7,070 bases of DNA from Deltaproteobacteria bacterium. Lineage in GTDB: Bacteria; Desulfobacterota; DSM-4660; Desulfatiglandales; HGW-15. Positions 1-6,485 of the stretch are shown in pieces. The first letter of the stretch is position 1. Every line of letters begins with the position of its first letter. A program made the translations under genes and the position numbers. The notes beneath the pieces are model-generated. The model saw only the letters and a program-made list of their open reading frames with translations, ran no database searches and was not told the DNA's origin. The stretch covers positions 1 through 7,070 of the forward strand of contig DAOVAK010000139.1 in NCBI GenBank assembly GCA_030671095.1. The letters are read 5' to 3'.

Positions 1-137
1 CCCCTCAGCGTGGGGACCTTTTTGATCTCCCGCTCGGAAATCTCTTTCATGGATTCGGCCGTATCCAGGATGAGTTCAATATCCTCCACCGTCAATTGAC
101 CCATCCCCAACAAGTCTTTATGACTGAATTTCCTCAC
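1..137 (-). CDS. pyrB: Aspartate carbamoyltransferase catalytic chain, N-terminal part (cut by window edge)
   Basis: The first 45 codons are present and the rest lies beyond the left edge. The product would condense carbamoyl phosphate with aspartate in the second step of cytosolic pyrimidine synthesis. The visible residues include [11 protein letters not shown] and a stretch close to [20 protein letters not shown] followed by VPTLRG, typical of the N-terminal helix and the lead-in to the carbamoyl-phosphate domain of PyrB. The catalytic STRTR-type motif would come just after the cut. The start is GTG at 137, five bases after a near-perfect Shine-Dalgarno AGGAGG (143-148). An in-frame TTG directly before it lies too close to that site. 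It follows the alpha operon on the same strand but is separated from it by a terminator hairpin that appears to control it. Identity rests on family recognition. Confidence 0.88.
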   Translation of the reverse strand, partial: MRKFSHKDLLGMGQLTVEDIELILDTAESMKEISEREIKKVPTLR

Positions 138-219
138 CAAAACCTCCTGGCAAAAAAAACCTCCTTGCCGACGAACCGACAAGGAGGTCTCTCTCGTAAT
201 GGGGCATTAAGTTCACCAT
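118..219 (-). CDS. Possible pyrB leader peptide (33 codons) spanning the attenuator
   Basis: This short frame starts at ATG 219 ([15 protein letters not shown]...), runs through both arms of the terminator hairpin, reads its U-tract as FFL, and stops at TAA 118-120, just inside pyrB in another frame. A second in-frame ATG at 207 has a GGTG-like ribosome site six bases ahead; the first ATG has none that is clear. In enteric bacteria the pyrBI operon has a leader peptide (PyrL) encoded across its attenuator, and ribosomes close behind a paused polymerase stop the hairpin forming when UTP is low. The geometry here is similar, but the similarity is positional only. A frame this short can arise by chance, so the call is tentative. 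Confidence 0.33.
   Translation of the reverse strand: MVNLMPHYERDLLVGSSARRFFLPGGFGEEIQS
152..188 (-). terminator. Intrinsic terminator, probably the pyrB attenuator and end of the rplQ operon
   Basis: On the minus-strand RNA, ACCUCCUUG (188-180) pairs perfectly with CAAGGAGGU (167-159). The stem is extended inward by UCGG/UCGG, which pairs through two G-U wobbles around a UUCG loop (175-172). Eight U's follow (159-152, the first being the last stem base). The wobble pairs form only in minus-strand RNA, which fixes the direction. The U-tract ends three bases before the pyrB Shine-Dalgarno. It could terminate the ribosomal operon, but because no promoter fits downstream, pyrB messages must also pass it. 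Confidence 0.88.
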
Positions 220-251
220 ATCTAGATGGGTTTATCTAAGTTTTGAGTCAC

Positions 252-278
252 ATTATCAAATAAAACCAGATAGGACAA
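252..278 (-). promoter_or_regulatory. Weak candidate promoter for the pyrB leader
   Basis: TTGTCC (278-273) and GATAAT (257-252) resemble -35 and -10 boxes but are only 15 bases apart, which is short. Transcription would begin near 245, upstream of the leader frame and terminator. It is the best candidate in the rplQ-pyrB gap, but pyrB could instead depend on read-through from rplQ. Confidence 0.2.
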
Positions 279-301
279 CTGGAAACTTCTCTTTGAGGTA
301 T

Positions 302-322
302 ATTTGCAGGCTCTATGCAAAT
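302..322 (-). other. Stem-loop directly after the rplQ stop codon
   Basis: ATTTGCA and TGCAAAT form a perfect 7-bp stem around a 7-base loop, starting one base after the rplQ TAA (324-326). It lacks a U-tract and is A/T-rich, so it is not a terminator. It could protect or define an mRNA 3' end after processing, or be chance. Confidence 0.4.
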
Positions 323-323
323 C

Positions 324-878
324 TTAACTGGATGCCGTCTTCTTTGCCTTTTTCTGGACGTTTTTCTGGGCCTTTTCCCCTGCTTTTTTCTCCTTATTAT
401 CCCCTTTTTTCAGGTCTCGTTTCTCCTCCTCCTTTGGTTTGCTCTCTTTCTTCTTTTTCGGTTCGGCAGTACCAGCCGATTTAGGCGTCCTTCCCTTCTT
501 CTTGCTCTTTTTCTTGCCTTCCTCCGCAGGCAGTAGCTGAATCACAGAAACGGGAGCGCCGTCCCCCTTGCGATTCCCTTTCTTAATAATCCTCACATAT
601 CCGCCCTGCCTATCCAGGTAGCGGTCACTCAGATCTTCAAAGAGTCTATGGGTTATGGCCTTATCCCTTATGTACGCAAGGGCCTGACGCCTAGCATGGA
701 GGTCTCCCCTCTTGGCCAGCGTGATCATTTTTTCCGCCACAGGTCTTAACTGCTTGGCCTTCGCGTCCGTTGTCTCCAGCTGTTCGTATCTAAAAAGGGA
801 GGTGACCATGTTTCTTAACATGGCCTTGCGATGGCTTGAGTCGCGCCCCAGTTTTTTCCCGGCCTTTCGATGCCTCAT
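324..878 (-). CDS. rplQ: 50S ribosomal protein L17 with a long lysine-rich C-terminal tail
   Basis: L17 is a large-subunit protein near the peptide exit tunnel. Residues 1-120 are a standard L17 core: [17 protein letters not shown] at the start, LRNMVTSLF near 21-29, and VSVIQLLP near 110-117. The protein is 184 residues, against roughly 115-130 for most bacterial L17. The extra part, residues 121-184, is low complexity, with about 25 lysines plus glutamate, alanine and proline (runs such as [10 protein letters not shown] and KKKKESKPK), resembling histone-H1-type tails. The ATG start overlaps the rpoA stop as ATGA (875-878), so translation is probably coupled. It is the last gene of the alpha operon, as usual. 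Reading stays open to the TAA at 324-326 without sign of a frameshift, so the tail seems genuinely encoded. Confidence 0.96.
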   Translation of the reverse strand: MRHRKAGKKLGRDSSHRKAMLRNMVTSLFRYEQLETTDAKAKQLRPVAEKMITLAKRGDLHARRQALAYIRDKAITHRLFEDLSDRYLDRQGGYVRIIKKGNRKGDGAPVSVIQLLPAEEGKKKSKKKGRTPKSAGTAEPKKKKESKPKEEEKRDLKKGDNKEKKAGEKAQKNVQKKAKKTASS

Positions 879-1915
879 TTATCCGAATCCTCTTCCTTCT
901 CTTCTTCTCCCTTTTCGTCTACTTTTTTGGGCGAAGGGAACTTATCCAATTTCATTCCCAATGAAAGGCCCATGCCCTCCAGTATCCCCTTTATCTCATT
1001 CAGGGATTTTCTCCCAAAATTCTTGGTCTTCAACATTTCAGCTTCTGTCTTCTGGACCAGTTCACCGATCAGCGTAATATTGGCATTCTTTAGACAATTG
1101 GCCGAACGAACGGATAGCTCCAGTTCTGACACGGGTCTGAATAGGTTCTCATTGAGCCTTTCTTCCTTTATTTCTACCTCCTCTTGCATGGGTTCGGGCT
1201 CTTCTTCAAAGTTGATGAAGGGCGACATCTGCTCTTTTAGGATCTTCGCACCATATGCCACAGCATCCTCGGGGAGAATACTACCATCCGTCCACACCTC
1301 CAAGGTGAGTTTGTCATAATCGGTGATCTGCCCCACCCTTGCATTGGTGACCACGTAATTGACTTTTTGAATGGGCGAAAAAATGGCATCGATGGGTATG
1401 ACACCAATGGGCTGATTTTTGCCCTTATTTTTTTCTGCCGGCACATAGCCCTTTCCTATTTTCACAACCATTTCCATATTGAGCTTGCCCTCCTTGTTGA
1501 GGGTAGCAATATGTTGTTCCGGATTCAAAATGGCCACTGAACCGTCGCTCTCTATGTCGGCCGCCGTAGCGACACCCTCTCCTTTCTTGGACAAACGAAT
1601 CACCGCCTTTTCCGCGTCGACGAGTCTCAATTTTATCTCTTTCAGATTTAGGATAATATCCGTCACATCCTCTATGACGCCTGGGATCGTGGTGAATTCA
1701 TGAACCACGTTATCGAAGGAGACAGAGACGATAGCCGTCCCTTGCAGCGAAGAGAGCAAAATGCGTCTCATGGAATTGCCGATGGTAATTCCAAAGCCCC
1801 TTTCAAGGGGTTCGCACACAAATTTGCCATAGGCTTTTGTCCGACTATCCTCATCGATGACGATGGTTTTCGGTTTAATCAGTTCCCGCCAATTTCTTGC
1901 TTTTGAATTTGTCAA
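875..1915 (-). CDS. rpoA: DNA-directed RNA polymerase subunit alpha
   Basis: Alpha dimerises to nucleate core RNA polymerase assembly, and its C-terminal domain contacts UP-element DNA and activators. The N-terminal domain (about residues 7-235) opens with [10 protein letters not shown] and carries the dimer-interface segment [20 protein letters not shown] (37-56). A linker rich in glutamate (about 236-260) leads to the C-terminal domain (about 263-322) with [14 protein letters not shown], where R270 matches the DNA-contacting R265 of E. coli, and [10 protein letters not shown]. The 346 residues exceed the usual 315-340 because of an acidic lysine/glutamate tail (about 331-346). The start is TTG at 1915, five bases after AGGGGGA (1921-1927); an in-frame TAG nine codons further up, with no ATG or GTG between, makes TTG the only normal candidate. 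It overlaps rplQ by four bases and lies 53 bases after rpsD. Confidence 0.97.
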   Translation of the reverse strand: MTNSKARNWRELIKPKTIVIDEDSRTKAYGKFVCEPLERGFGITIGNSMRRILLSSLQGTAIVSVSFDNVVHEFTTIPGVIEDVTDIILNLKEIKLRLVDAEKAVIRLSKKGEGVATAADIESDGSVAILNPEQHIATLNKEGKLNMEMVVKIGKGYVPAEKNKGKNQPIGVIPIDAIFSPIQKVNYVVTNARVGQITDYDKLTLEVWTDGSILPEDAVAYGAKILKEQMSPFINFEEEPEPMQEEVEIKEERLNENLFRPVSELELSVRSANCLKNANITLIGELVQKTEAEMLKTKNFGRKSLNEIKGILEGMGLSLGMKLDKFPSPKKVDEKGEEEKEEDSDK

Positions 1916-1968
1916 GGAAATCCCCCTATACGGTCCAAATTGCTAAAAGCGATTAGATTTGTTCATTC

Positions 1969-2598
1969 CTATCTGGAATACAACTCCACGATGAGTTGTT
2001 CCTGAATAGGCATGGTGAGCTCTTCACGATTGGGCAGAGCCTTTAAAGTGCCCCGGAAATTTTCTTTATCCACTTCCATCCACTCCGGAATGCCCCTTCT
2101 GACCACCGTCTCCACGGCCTCTGTAAAGGCTGGCACCTTTCGGCTCCCCTCTCTTACCTGGATCACCTCGCCCACTTTTACCTGATACGAAGGAATGTTG
2201 ACCTTTTTGTCAACGACCAAGAAATGGGAATGCCTGATGAGCTGTCGTGCCTGTTTCCTGGAAGAAGCAAAACCCATTCTGTATACCACATTATCCAATC
2301 TACACTCGAGTAGGATCAATAGGCTCGTCCCTGTAATTCCCTTCTGTTTTTCAGCACGGTAATAATATCTCCTGAACTGCTTTTCCAGTACGCCGTAGAT
2401 CCTCTTCACCTTTTGTTTTTCTCTTAGCTGCAATTTGTAATCTGAAAATTTCCCGCCCCGTCTCTGACCATGCTGGCCCGGTGGATAAGGTCTTCTTTCA
2501 AACGCGCACTTATCTCCGTAGCACCGATCCCCCTTTAGAAACAACTTCAAGTTCTCACGTCGGCATAATCTACATGATGAGCCTGTATCTCTGGCCAA
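1969..2598 (-). CDS. rpsD: 30S ribosomal protein S4 (zinc-binding form)
   Basis: S4 is a primary 16S rRNA binder that starts 30S assembly, and in E. coli it represses its own operon. All 209 residues fit the family. Cysteines C9, C12, C26 and C31 form the C-X2-C-X13-C-X4-C zinc site of the C+ type. [11 protein letters not shown] follows near 38-48. The S4 RNA-binding domain spans about 98-160 ([34 protein letters not shown]), and the chain ends IVELYSR. The start is TTG at 2598, eight bases after GAGGAG (2607-2612), with an in-frame TGA four codons upstream excluding a longer form. The gap to rpsK upstream (118 bases) is the largest in the operon and holds a repeat hairpin that may influence expression of rpsD, rpoA and rplQ. 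Confidence 0.97.
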   Translation of the reverse strand: MARDTGSSCRLCRRENLKLFLKGDRCYGDKCAFERRPYPPGQHGQRRGGKFSDYKLQLREKQKVKRIYGVLEKQFRRYYYRAEKQKGITGTSLLILLECRLDNVVYRMGFASSRKQARQLIRHSHFLVVDKKVNIPSYQVKVGEVIQVREGSRKVPAFTEAVETVVRRGIPEWMEVDKENFRGTLKALPNREELTMPIQEQLIVELYSR

Positions 2599-2635
2599 AA
2601 TCGTGTCTCCTCACTATTAAATAGATTAACAAAAG

Positions 2636-2711
2636 GTGAACTAAAGTGCCTAAAGTGTCTAAAATGTTCTCCTCTTTCACCTTTAGTTCAATTTAGCTCA
2701 CTTTAGCTCAC
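2636..2711 (-). repeat. Inverted array of CTAAAG-type short repeats forming a long hairpin between rpsK and rpsD
   Basis: The plus strand has CTAAAGTG at 2641, CTAAAGTG at 2650 and CTAAAATG at 2659 (9-base period), then the opposite orientation as CTTTAGTTCA, ATTTAGCTCA and CTTTAGCTCA at 2681, 2691 and 2701 (10-base period). The arms pair in register: 2636-2648 with 2699-2711, then CTAAA/TTTAG at 2650-2654/2692-2696 and at 2659-2663/2682-2686, with small internal loops and an apical loop of about 16 bases. The outer 13-bp stem is complete only in minus-strand RNA, where one position is a G-U pair, so the hairpin suits the operon mRNA. It begins five bases after the rpsK stop. No U-tract follows, so it is not an intrinsic terminator. 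It may be a dispersed intergenic repeat, an RNA processing site or a translation control element. Confidence 0.75.
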
Positions 2712-2716
2712 TAAAA

Positions 2717-3112
2717 TCATATCCTTCGTCTCTTGGGGGGTCGACACCCATTGTGTGGAATGGGTGTAACATCCCTTATGACACTAACGGAGAAGCCCTC
2801 AACCTGCAGGGCCCTTAGTGCCGCCTCTCTGCCCACGCCAGGACCCTTGACCCTCACCTCTGCAGTCCTCATTCCCTGTTCCATAGCCTGTCTGAGGGCA
2901 TCCTGAGCCGCCAATTGAGCAGCAAAAGGCGTGCTCTTCCTTGATCCTTCAAATCCCTGCCTACCAGCACTTGAGGAGGCGATCACATTTCCATCATGAT
3001 CAGTAATGCTGATTATCGTATTATTAAAACTGGATCGGATATGAATAATACCCGTCGGGACAGTTTTCTTTTCTCTTTTTGCCCTGCTTACCCTTTTTGT
3101 TGTCTTTGCCAT
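2717..3112 (-). CDS. rpsK: 30S ribosomal protein S11
   Basis: S11 sits on the 30S platform beside the mRNA exit and the 3' end of 16S rRNA, where it interacts with S18 and S21. The 131-residue product has a basic N-terminal extension (about 1-17), the core [20 protein letters not shown] (22-41), [20 protein letters not shown] near 47-66, and the highly conserved tail [17 protein letters not shown]. The Asn-Gly pair at 121-122 matches the position reported as isoaspartate in E. coli S11. The length is normal (about 129 in E. coli). The start is ATG at 3112, seven bases after GAGG (3120-3123) and 17 bases after the rpsM stop. Confidence 0.98.
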   Translation of the reverse strand: MAKTTKRVSRAKREKKTVPTGIIHIRSSFNNTIISITDHDGNVIASSSAGRQGFEGSRKSTPFAAQLAAQDALRQAMEQGMRTAEVRVKGPGVGREAALRALQVEGFSVSVIRDVTPIPHNGCRPPKRRRI

Positions 3113-3129
3113 TCCCTTTCCTCAAGCGA

Positions 3130-3501
3130 CTATTTTTTCCTTTTGCCCATAACAGACCTACGAGGACCTTTTCTCGTTCTCGCATTGGTACTCGTTCTCT
3201 GGCCCCTAACCGGCAAACCCCTTCTGTGCCTCAATCCACGGTAAGCCCCGACATCCATCAACCTCTTGATGTTCATGGATATTTCACGCCTTAGATCACC
3301 TTCTACTTTAAACTTTTCATCGATGATCTTTCTAATCCCCGTTATCTGCTCTTCTTTAAGTTTGTCCGATGGCGTATCCCAGTCCACTCCCGCTTCGGTG
3401 AGTATACTCTGGGCACCGCTTCGGCCTATGCCGTAAATATACGTCAAGGCTATTTCAATTCTCTTACCCCTTGGCAGATCAACGCCCGCTATTCTAGCCA
3501 A
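3130..3501 (-). CDS. rpsM: 30S ribosomal protein S13
   Basis: S13 lies in the 30S head, forms intersubunit bridges with the 50S and contacts P-site tRNA through its basic tail. The 123-residue chain begins [20 protein letters not shown], has the helix-turn-helix segment [14 protein letters not shown] (21-34), the [16 protein letters not shown] motif (88-103), and ends in a lysine/arginine-rich tail. The start is TTG at 3501, with AAGGAG (3509-3514) seven bases ahead; an in-frame TAA only two codons upstream makes this start compulsory. The Shine-Dalgarno directly abuts the rpmJ stop codon, suggesting tight coupling. In E. coli the leader of this gene is where S4 represses the alpha operon; here no comparable pseudoknot was identified by eye. 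Confidence 0.97.
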   Translation of the reverse strand: MARIAGVDLPRGKRIEIALTYIYGIGRSGAQSILTEAGVDWDTPSDKLKEEQITGIRKIIDEKFKVEGDLRREISMNIKRLMDVGAYRGLRHRRGLPVRGQRTSTNARTRKGPRRSVMGKRKK

Positions 3502-3514
3502 TCCTTAACTCCTT

Positions 3515-3628
3515 TCAACCCTGTCTTTGCTTGTGACGGGGATTTTCACAAATTACACGCACAGTCCCCTTGCGCTTTATGATCTTACATTTGTTGCAGA
3601 TTCTTTTGACAGAAGCTCTAACTTTCAT
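3515..3628 (-). CDS. rpmJ: 50S ribosomal protein L36 (zinc-ribbon form)
   Basis: This 37-codon gene reads [20 protein letters not shown], then [17 protein letters not shown] and TGA. L36 is the smallest large-subunit protein and stabilises 23S rRNA tertiary contacts. C11, C14, C27 and H32 form the zinc ribbon (C-X2-C-X12-C-X4-H) of the zinc-containing type, so this is not the zinc-free paralogue used under zinc starvation. The ATG at 3628 has AGGA (3639-3642) ten bases ahead. It lies between infA (30 bases upstream) and rpsM (13 bases downstream), as in many bacteria. Confidence 0.97.
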   Translation of the reverse strand: MKVRASVKRICNKCKIIKRKGTVRVICENPRHKQRQG

Positions 3629-3659
3629 GGCTCAACAATCCTACTTTTGAACAAAATTG

Positions 3660-3887
3660 CTATTTCCCCTTGCCCCGGTAGATAATTCTCCCTCTACTTA
3701 GATCGTAGGGAGACAATTCCAATGAGACCTTATCCCCGGGCGTTATTTTCATATAATGCATTCTCATCTTGCCAGAAATATGCGCCAGGACGCGATGCCC
3801 ACCTTCCAGCTCCACCCTAAACATGGCGTTGGGTAATGTCTCCAAAACCGTCCCTTCTACCCGTATAGCCTCTTCTTTAGACATCAT
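3660..3887 (-). CDS. infA: Translation initiation factor IF-1
   Basis: IF-1 is a single OB-fold protein that occupies the 30S A site during initiation and works with IF-2 and IF-3. The 75 residues include the family hallmarks [33 protein letters not shown] (31-43), [19 protein letters not shown] and a short basic tail. The start could be ATG 3887 or the adjacent ATG 3884 (MMSKEEA or MSKEEA); the second matches the usual N-terminus, while the weak ribosome site GGAAAA slightly favours the first. The gene comes 44 bases after secY with no adk or map between them. Confidence 0.97.
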   Translation of the reverse strand: MMSKEEAIRVEGTVLETLPNAMFRVELEGGHRVLAHISGKMRMHYMKITPGDKVSLELSPYDLSRGRIIYRGKGK

Positions 3888-3931
3888 CCATTTTCCAAGG
3901 GACCAAATCCTAAAAGATCCCCTATCCCAAG

Positions 3932-5245
3932 TTACCTCGCCCTACCCAGACCCTTCTTCATGAATCCTTCATAGTGCCGTGTCAGCATATGGGATTCAAT
4001 CTGGTTGGAGGTATCCATGGCAACACCGACCACGATCAGCAGGGCTGTCCCACCAAAATAGAAGGGCACATTGAGTCTACTGATCAATAAATGGGGTAGA
4101 ACACAGACGGCGGAAACATAGATGGCACCCGTAAAGGTTATTCTTGTCAAGACCCTATCAATATAGTCGGCCGTATTCTTACCCGGCCTTATACCCGGAA
4201 TAAACCCCCCATATTTCTTCATGTTATCTGCCACATCCACTGGATTAAAGGTGACTGCGGTATAGAAGTAGCAAAAAAAGATGATAAAGATCACATAAAT
4301 GAGCATATAGACAATATGCCCCGGATTCATGAAGTTGACCACGGTCTCCAGCCAGGGGAGCTCTTTCACGTTCAAAAAGTTTGCGATGGTTGCTGGAAAC
4401 ATGATGATGGAGGAAGCGAATATGGGTGGGATAACTCCCGCGGTGTTCACCTTTAGGGGCAGGTGGGTGCTTTGTCCTCCATACATCCTCCTCCCAACAA
4501 CTCTTTTCGCATATTGAACAGGAATCCTCCTCTGACCCCTCTCCACAAAAACAATGAAACCGACCACGGCTATCATCAAGGCGAGGAGCAAGGCCATAAA
4601 AAAGGGCGTAATTTCCCCAGTACCCATCAGTCTAAAGCTATTGGCCACGGCCAAAGGGAACCGCGCCACTATGCCGGAAAATATGATAAGGGATATGCCA
4701 TTCCCAATGCCCCTCTCGGTGATCTGTTCGCCCAGCCACATCAGAAAGGCTGTCCCAGCGGTGAGGGTGACAACGGTGAGAAGGCGGAAACCCCAGCCCC
4801 CAATAGGCACAATCATGGCACCCCCAGGGCTGGACATCCTTTCAAGCCCGACGGCTATCCCAAAGCCCTGGACGACGCTCAGTATAACGGTACCATACCG
4901 GGTATATTGGGTGATCTTTTTTCGTCCCTGCTCACCTTCCTTTTTCAGTTTCTCCAAATGGGGTACGACAACTGTCAAGAGCTGCAGGATAATGGAGGCG
5001 CTGATATAGGGCATAATCCCCAGGGCCATGACAGACATCTGGCTGAGGGCACCGCCAGAGAACATATCAAAAAGGCCGAACAATGTTCCCTGCCGTGCGC
5101 TGAAGAAGGCGGACAACGCCGCACCATCTATGCCCGGCGTGGGGATGTGGCATCCCACGCGGTACACAGCCAGCATAAAGAGGGTAAAAAGAATCCTCTT
5201 TTTTAGTTCTGGAATCTTACCGATATTTTGAAAGCCGCCAAGCAC
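3932..5245 (-). CDS. secY: Protein translocase channel subunit SecY
   Basis: SecY is the pore of the SecYEG channel in the inner membrane, exporting unfolded proteins and inserting membrane proteins. The 437-residue chain has ten predicted membrane segments at roughly 19-38, 71-95, 117-135, 152-172, 181-203, 214-235, 269-288, 310-332, 367-386 and 396-412. Family motifs include the plug region [21 protein letters not shown] (56-76, first residues), [18 protein letters not shown] near 171-188, the basic loop [10 protein letters not shown] (239-248), and GIRPG (351-355), whose R353 corresponds to the C5-loop arginine needed for SecA and ribosome function. The start is GTG at 5245 with GGAG (5256-5259) ten bases ahead; an in-frame TAG three codons upstream excludes a longer form. 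It sits between rplO and infA as part of the spc transcript. Confidence 0.98.
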   Translation of the reverse strand: MLGGFQNIGKIPELKKRILFTLFMLAVYRVGCHIPTPGIDGAALSAFFSARQGTLFGLFDMFSGGALSQMSVMALGIMPYISASIILQLLTVVVPHLEKLKKEGEQGRKKITQYTRYGTVILSVVQGFGIAVGLERMSSPGGAMIVPIGGWGFRLLTVVTLTAGTAFLMWLGEQITERGIGNGISLIIFSGIVARFPLAVANSFRLMGTGEITPFFMALLLALMIAVVGFIVFVERGQRRIPVQYAKRVVGRRMYGGQSTHLPLKVNTAGVIPPIFASSIIMFPATIANFLNVKELPWLETVVNFMNPGHIVYMLIYVIFIIFFCYFYTAVTFNPVDVADNMKKYGGFIPGIRPGKNTADYIDRVLTRITFTGAIYVSAVCVLPHLLISRLNVPFYFGGTALLIVVGVAMDTSNQIESHMLTRHYEGFMKKGLGRAR

Positions 5246-5283
5246 TTCTGCCTATCTCCACCCTTGTTTGGTACGGGAATCTT

Positions 5284-5724
5284 TCAAATTATCTCCACCT
5301 TGCCGCCAGCGTCCTCGATCTTCTCTTTTGCAGTTTTGCTCACCTTGTGCACTTTGATGGTGACAGGGTGTGAAATCTCTCCGTCCCCTAAGAGCTTAAC
5401 CTTGTCTTTCACCTTTTTCACCAGGCCCACTTTCCTTAAGGCCTCCGTGTCCAGATCAGCATTAGGAGCAAACCTTTCCAGGTCTCTCACATTGATCAGG
5501 GCATAATGCTTTTTGAAGATATTGGTGAACCCTCGCTTGGGAAGCCGCCTCTGAAGAGGCATCTGCCCGCCTTCAAAGCCGGGGGGTATACTTCCACCAG
5601 ACCGAGACTTTTGTCCTTTATGTCCGCGGCAGGACGTTTTGCCGTGGCCTGAACCTGGGCCCCTCCCGACCCTCTTTCTCTTTTTCCTCGCACCTTCCAA
5701 CGGGGAAAGATCGTGGACTTTCAT
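5284..5724 (-). CDS. rplO: 50S ribosomal protein L15
   Basis: L15 binds 23S rRNA during late large-subunit assembly; its long basic N-terminal arm reaches into the rRNA. From [20 protein letters not shown] the protein has 146 residues, close to the usual 144. The arm carries [18 protein letters not shown] (21-38) and [17 protein letters not shown] (50-66), and the globular domain follows to the C-terminus. The ATG at 5724 was chosen because it matches the family N-terminus and has GAAGGGG (5733-5739) eight bases ahead. An in-frame ATG at 5745 would add seven residues (MNEGETL) and overlaps the rpmD stop as ATGA, so a longer, coupled form is possible. Confidence 0.96.
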   Translation of the reverse strand: MKVHDLSPLEGARKKRKRVGRGPGSGHGKTSCRGHKGQKSRSGGSIPPGFEGGQMPLQRRLPKRGFTNIFKKHYALINVRDLERFAPNADLDTEALRKVGLVKKVKDKVKLLGDGEISHPVTIKVHKVSKTAKEKIEDAGGKVEII

Positions 5725-5741
5725 AAGCGTTTCCCCTTCAT

Positions 5742-5921
5742 TCATATCTCAATCCGAACCATGAAAGAGACCTTATTGATCATTCCCCTTATGGCCGGCG
5801 TATTCTTAAGGGTGACTGTCCTGTTCAGCTTTGTCAGGCCAAGCCCCCTCAACGTCTCCCGTATTTTTTTATCCCTGCCTATTCCGCTCTTCACAAGGGT
5901 CACTTTTATCATATCAGCCAT
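5742..5921 (-). CDS. rpmD: 50S ribosomal protein L30
   Basis: This 59-residue protein reads [20 protein letters not shown], then [20 protein letters not shown], then [20 protein letters not shown]30 is a small large-subunit protein near 5S rRNA and is typical of the spc operon. The [11 protein letters not shown] strand, [10 protein letters not shown] and the [10 protein letters not shown] segment are family hallmarks, and the length matches the usual 58-60. The ATG at 5921 lacks a strong ribosome site; ATG at 5912 is an alternative that would remove three residues. It lies 31 bases after rpsE and 17 before the chosen rplO start. Confidence 0.95.
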   Translation of the reverse strand: MADMIKVTLVKSGIGRDKKIRETLRGLGLTKLNRTVTLKNTPAIRGMINKVSFMVRIEI

Positions 5922-5952
5922 GGTCTCGACTCTACTTGATCCTTCGGAAAAT

Positions 5953-6450
5953 CTACTGCATCATCTCCTCGACCGTCTTACCTCTGCGGCGCGCGAACTC
6001 CTCCGGGCTCTTTAGGGACTGTAGCCCCGTGACAGTGGCTCGTACCAGGTTGTGGGGGTTATGGGAGCCCAAACACTTGGTCAAGATGTTCTGGATTCCT
6101 GCGGCTTCCAAGACCGCTCTAACGGCACCACCTGCGATGAGCCCTGTTCCTGCCCGTGCTGGTTTTAGTAGCACGCGTCCTGCCCCCCACTTACCAATCA
6201 CCTCGTGGGGTATGGTGCCATCCACGATGGGAACAACCCCCATATCTTTCTTGGCCTTGTCGATGCCTTTCCTTATGGCCTCTGGAACCTCGTTCGCCTT
6301 TCCAAGACCGCTCCCCACCGTACCTTTACCATCACCCACGATGACAATGGCACTAAAACTGAAGCGACGGCCTCCCTTAACCACCTTAGCCACACGGTTG
6401 ATGTGCACAACTTTCTCGATTAACTGCGCTTCATCCTCTTCTTTAAACAA
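5953..6450 (-). CDS. rpsE: 30S ribosomal protein S5
   Basis: S5 lies at the mRNA entry side of the 30S, helps unwind mRNA and influences decoding accuracy. The 165 residues fit the family (167 in E. coli). The N-terminal double-stranded-RNA-binding-like domain contains [20 protein letters not shown] (17-36) and [20 protein letters not shown] (38-57). The loop around K25-G27, where spectinomycin-resistance changes occur in E. coli, looks unaltered. The C-terminal domain has [20 protein letters not shown] (94-113). The start is TTG at 6450, seven bases after AAGGGAG (6458-6464), and an in-frame TAA five codons upstream rules out a longer form. It is followed by rpmD 31 bases on. Confidence 0.97.
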   Translation of the reverse strand: MFKEEDEAQLIEKVVHINRVAKVVKGGRRFSFSAIVIVGDGKGTVGSGLGKANEVPEAIRKGIDKAKKDMGVVPIVDGTIPHEVIGKWGAGRVLLKPARAGTGLIAGGAVRAVLEAAGIQNILTKCLGSHNPHNLVRATVTGLQSLKSPEEFARRRGKTVEEMMQ

Positions 6451-6485
6451 TAGAGCTCTCCCTTAAATTTCGTTGTTTTTAAACC

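Noticed and set aside
138..323. PyrR-binding site upstream of pyrB
   Set aside because: I looked for a segment like the GUCC...GAGAGGCU binding loop and for an antiterminator complementary to the terminator 5' arm and saw neither.
870..1319. Plus-strand open frame of 149 codons opposite rpoA
   Set aside because: It is serine/phenylalanine-rich because it reads the complement of the lysine/glutamate-rich rpoA 3' end; rpoA explains the region.
1237..1446. Minus-strand 69-codon frame inside rpoA
   Set aside because: It lies in an alternate frame within an intact conserved gene and has no independent support.
2631..2716. CTAAAG-type repeats as a CRISPR array
   Set aside because: The units are 8-10 bases with almost no spacers and are arranged head to head; CRISPR repeats are longer and separated by unique spacers.
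4463..5206. Long plus-strand open frame (247 codons) opposite secY
   Set aside because: It is antisense to an intact secY, has no recognisable domain, and its composition mirrors the secY codons.
5831..6466. Plus-strand open frame of 211 codons opposite rpmD and rpsE
   Set aside because: It is a shadow of two well-conserved ribosomal genes, with no ribosome site or family resemblance.
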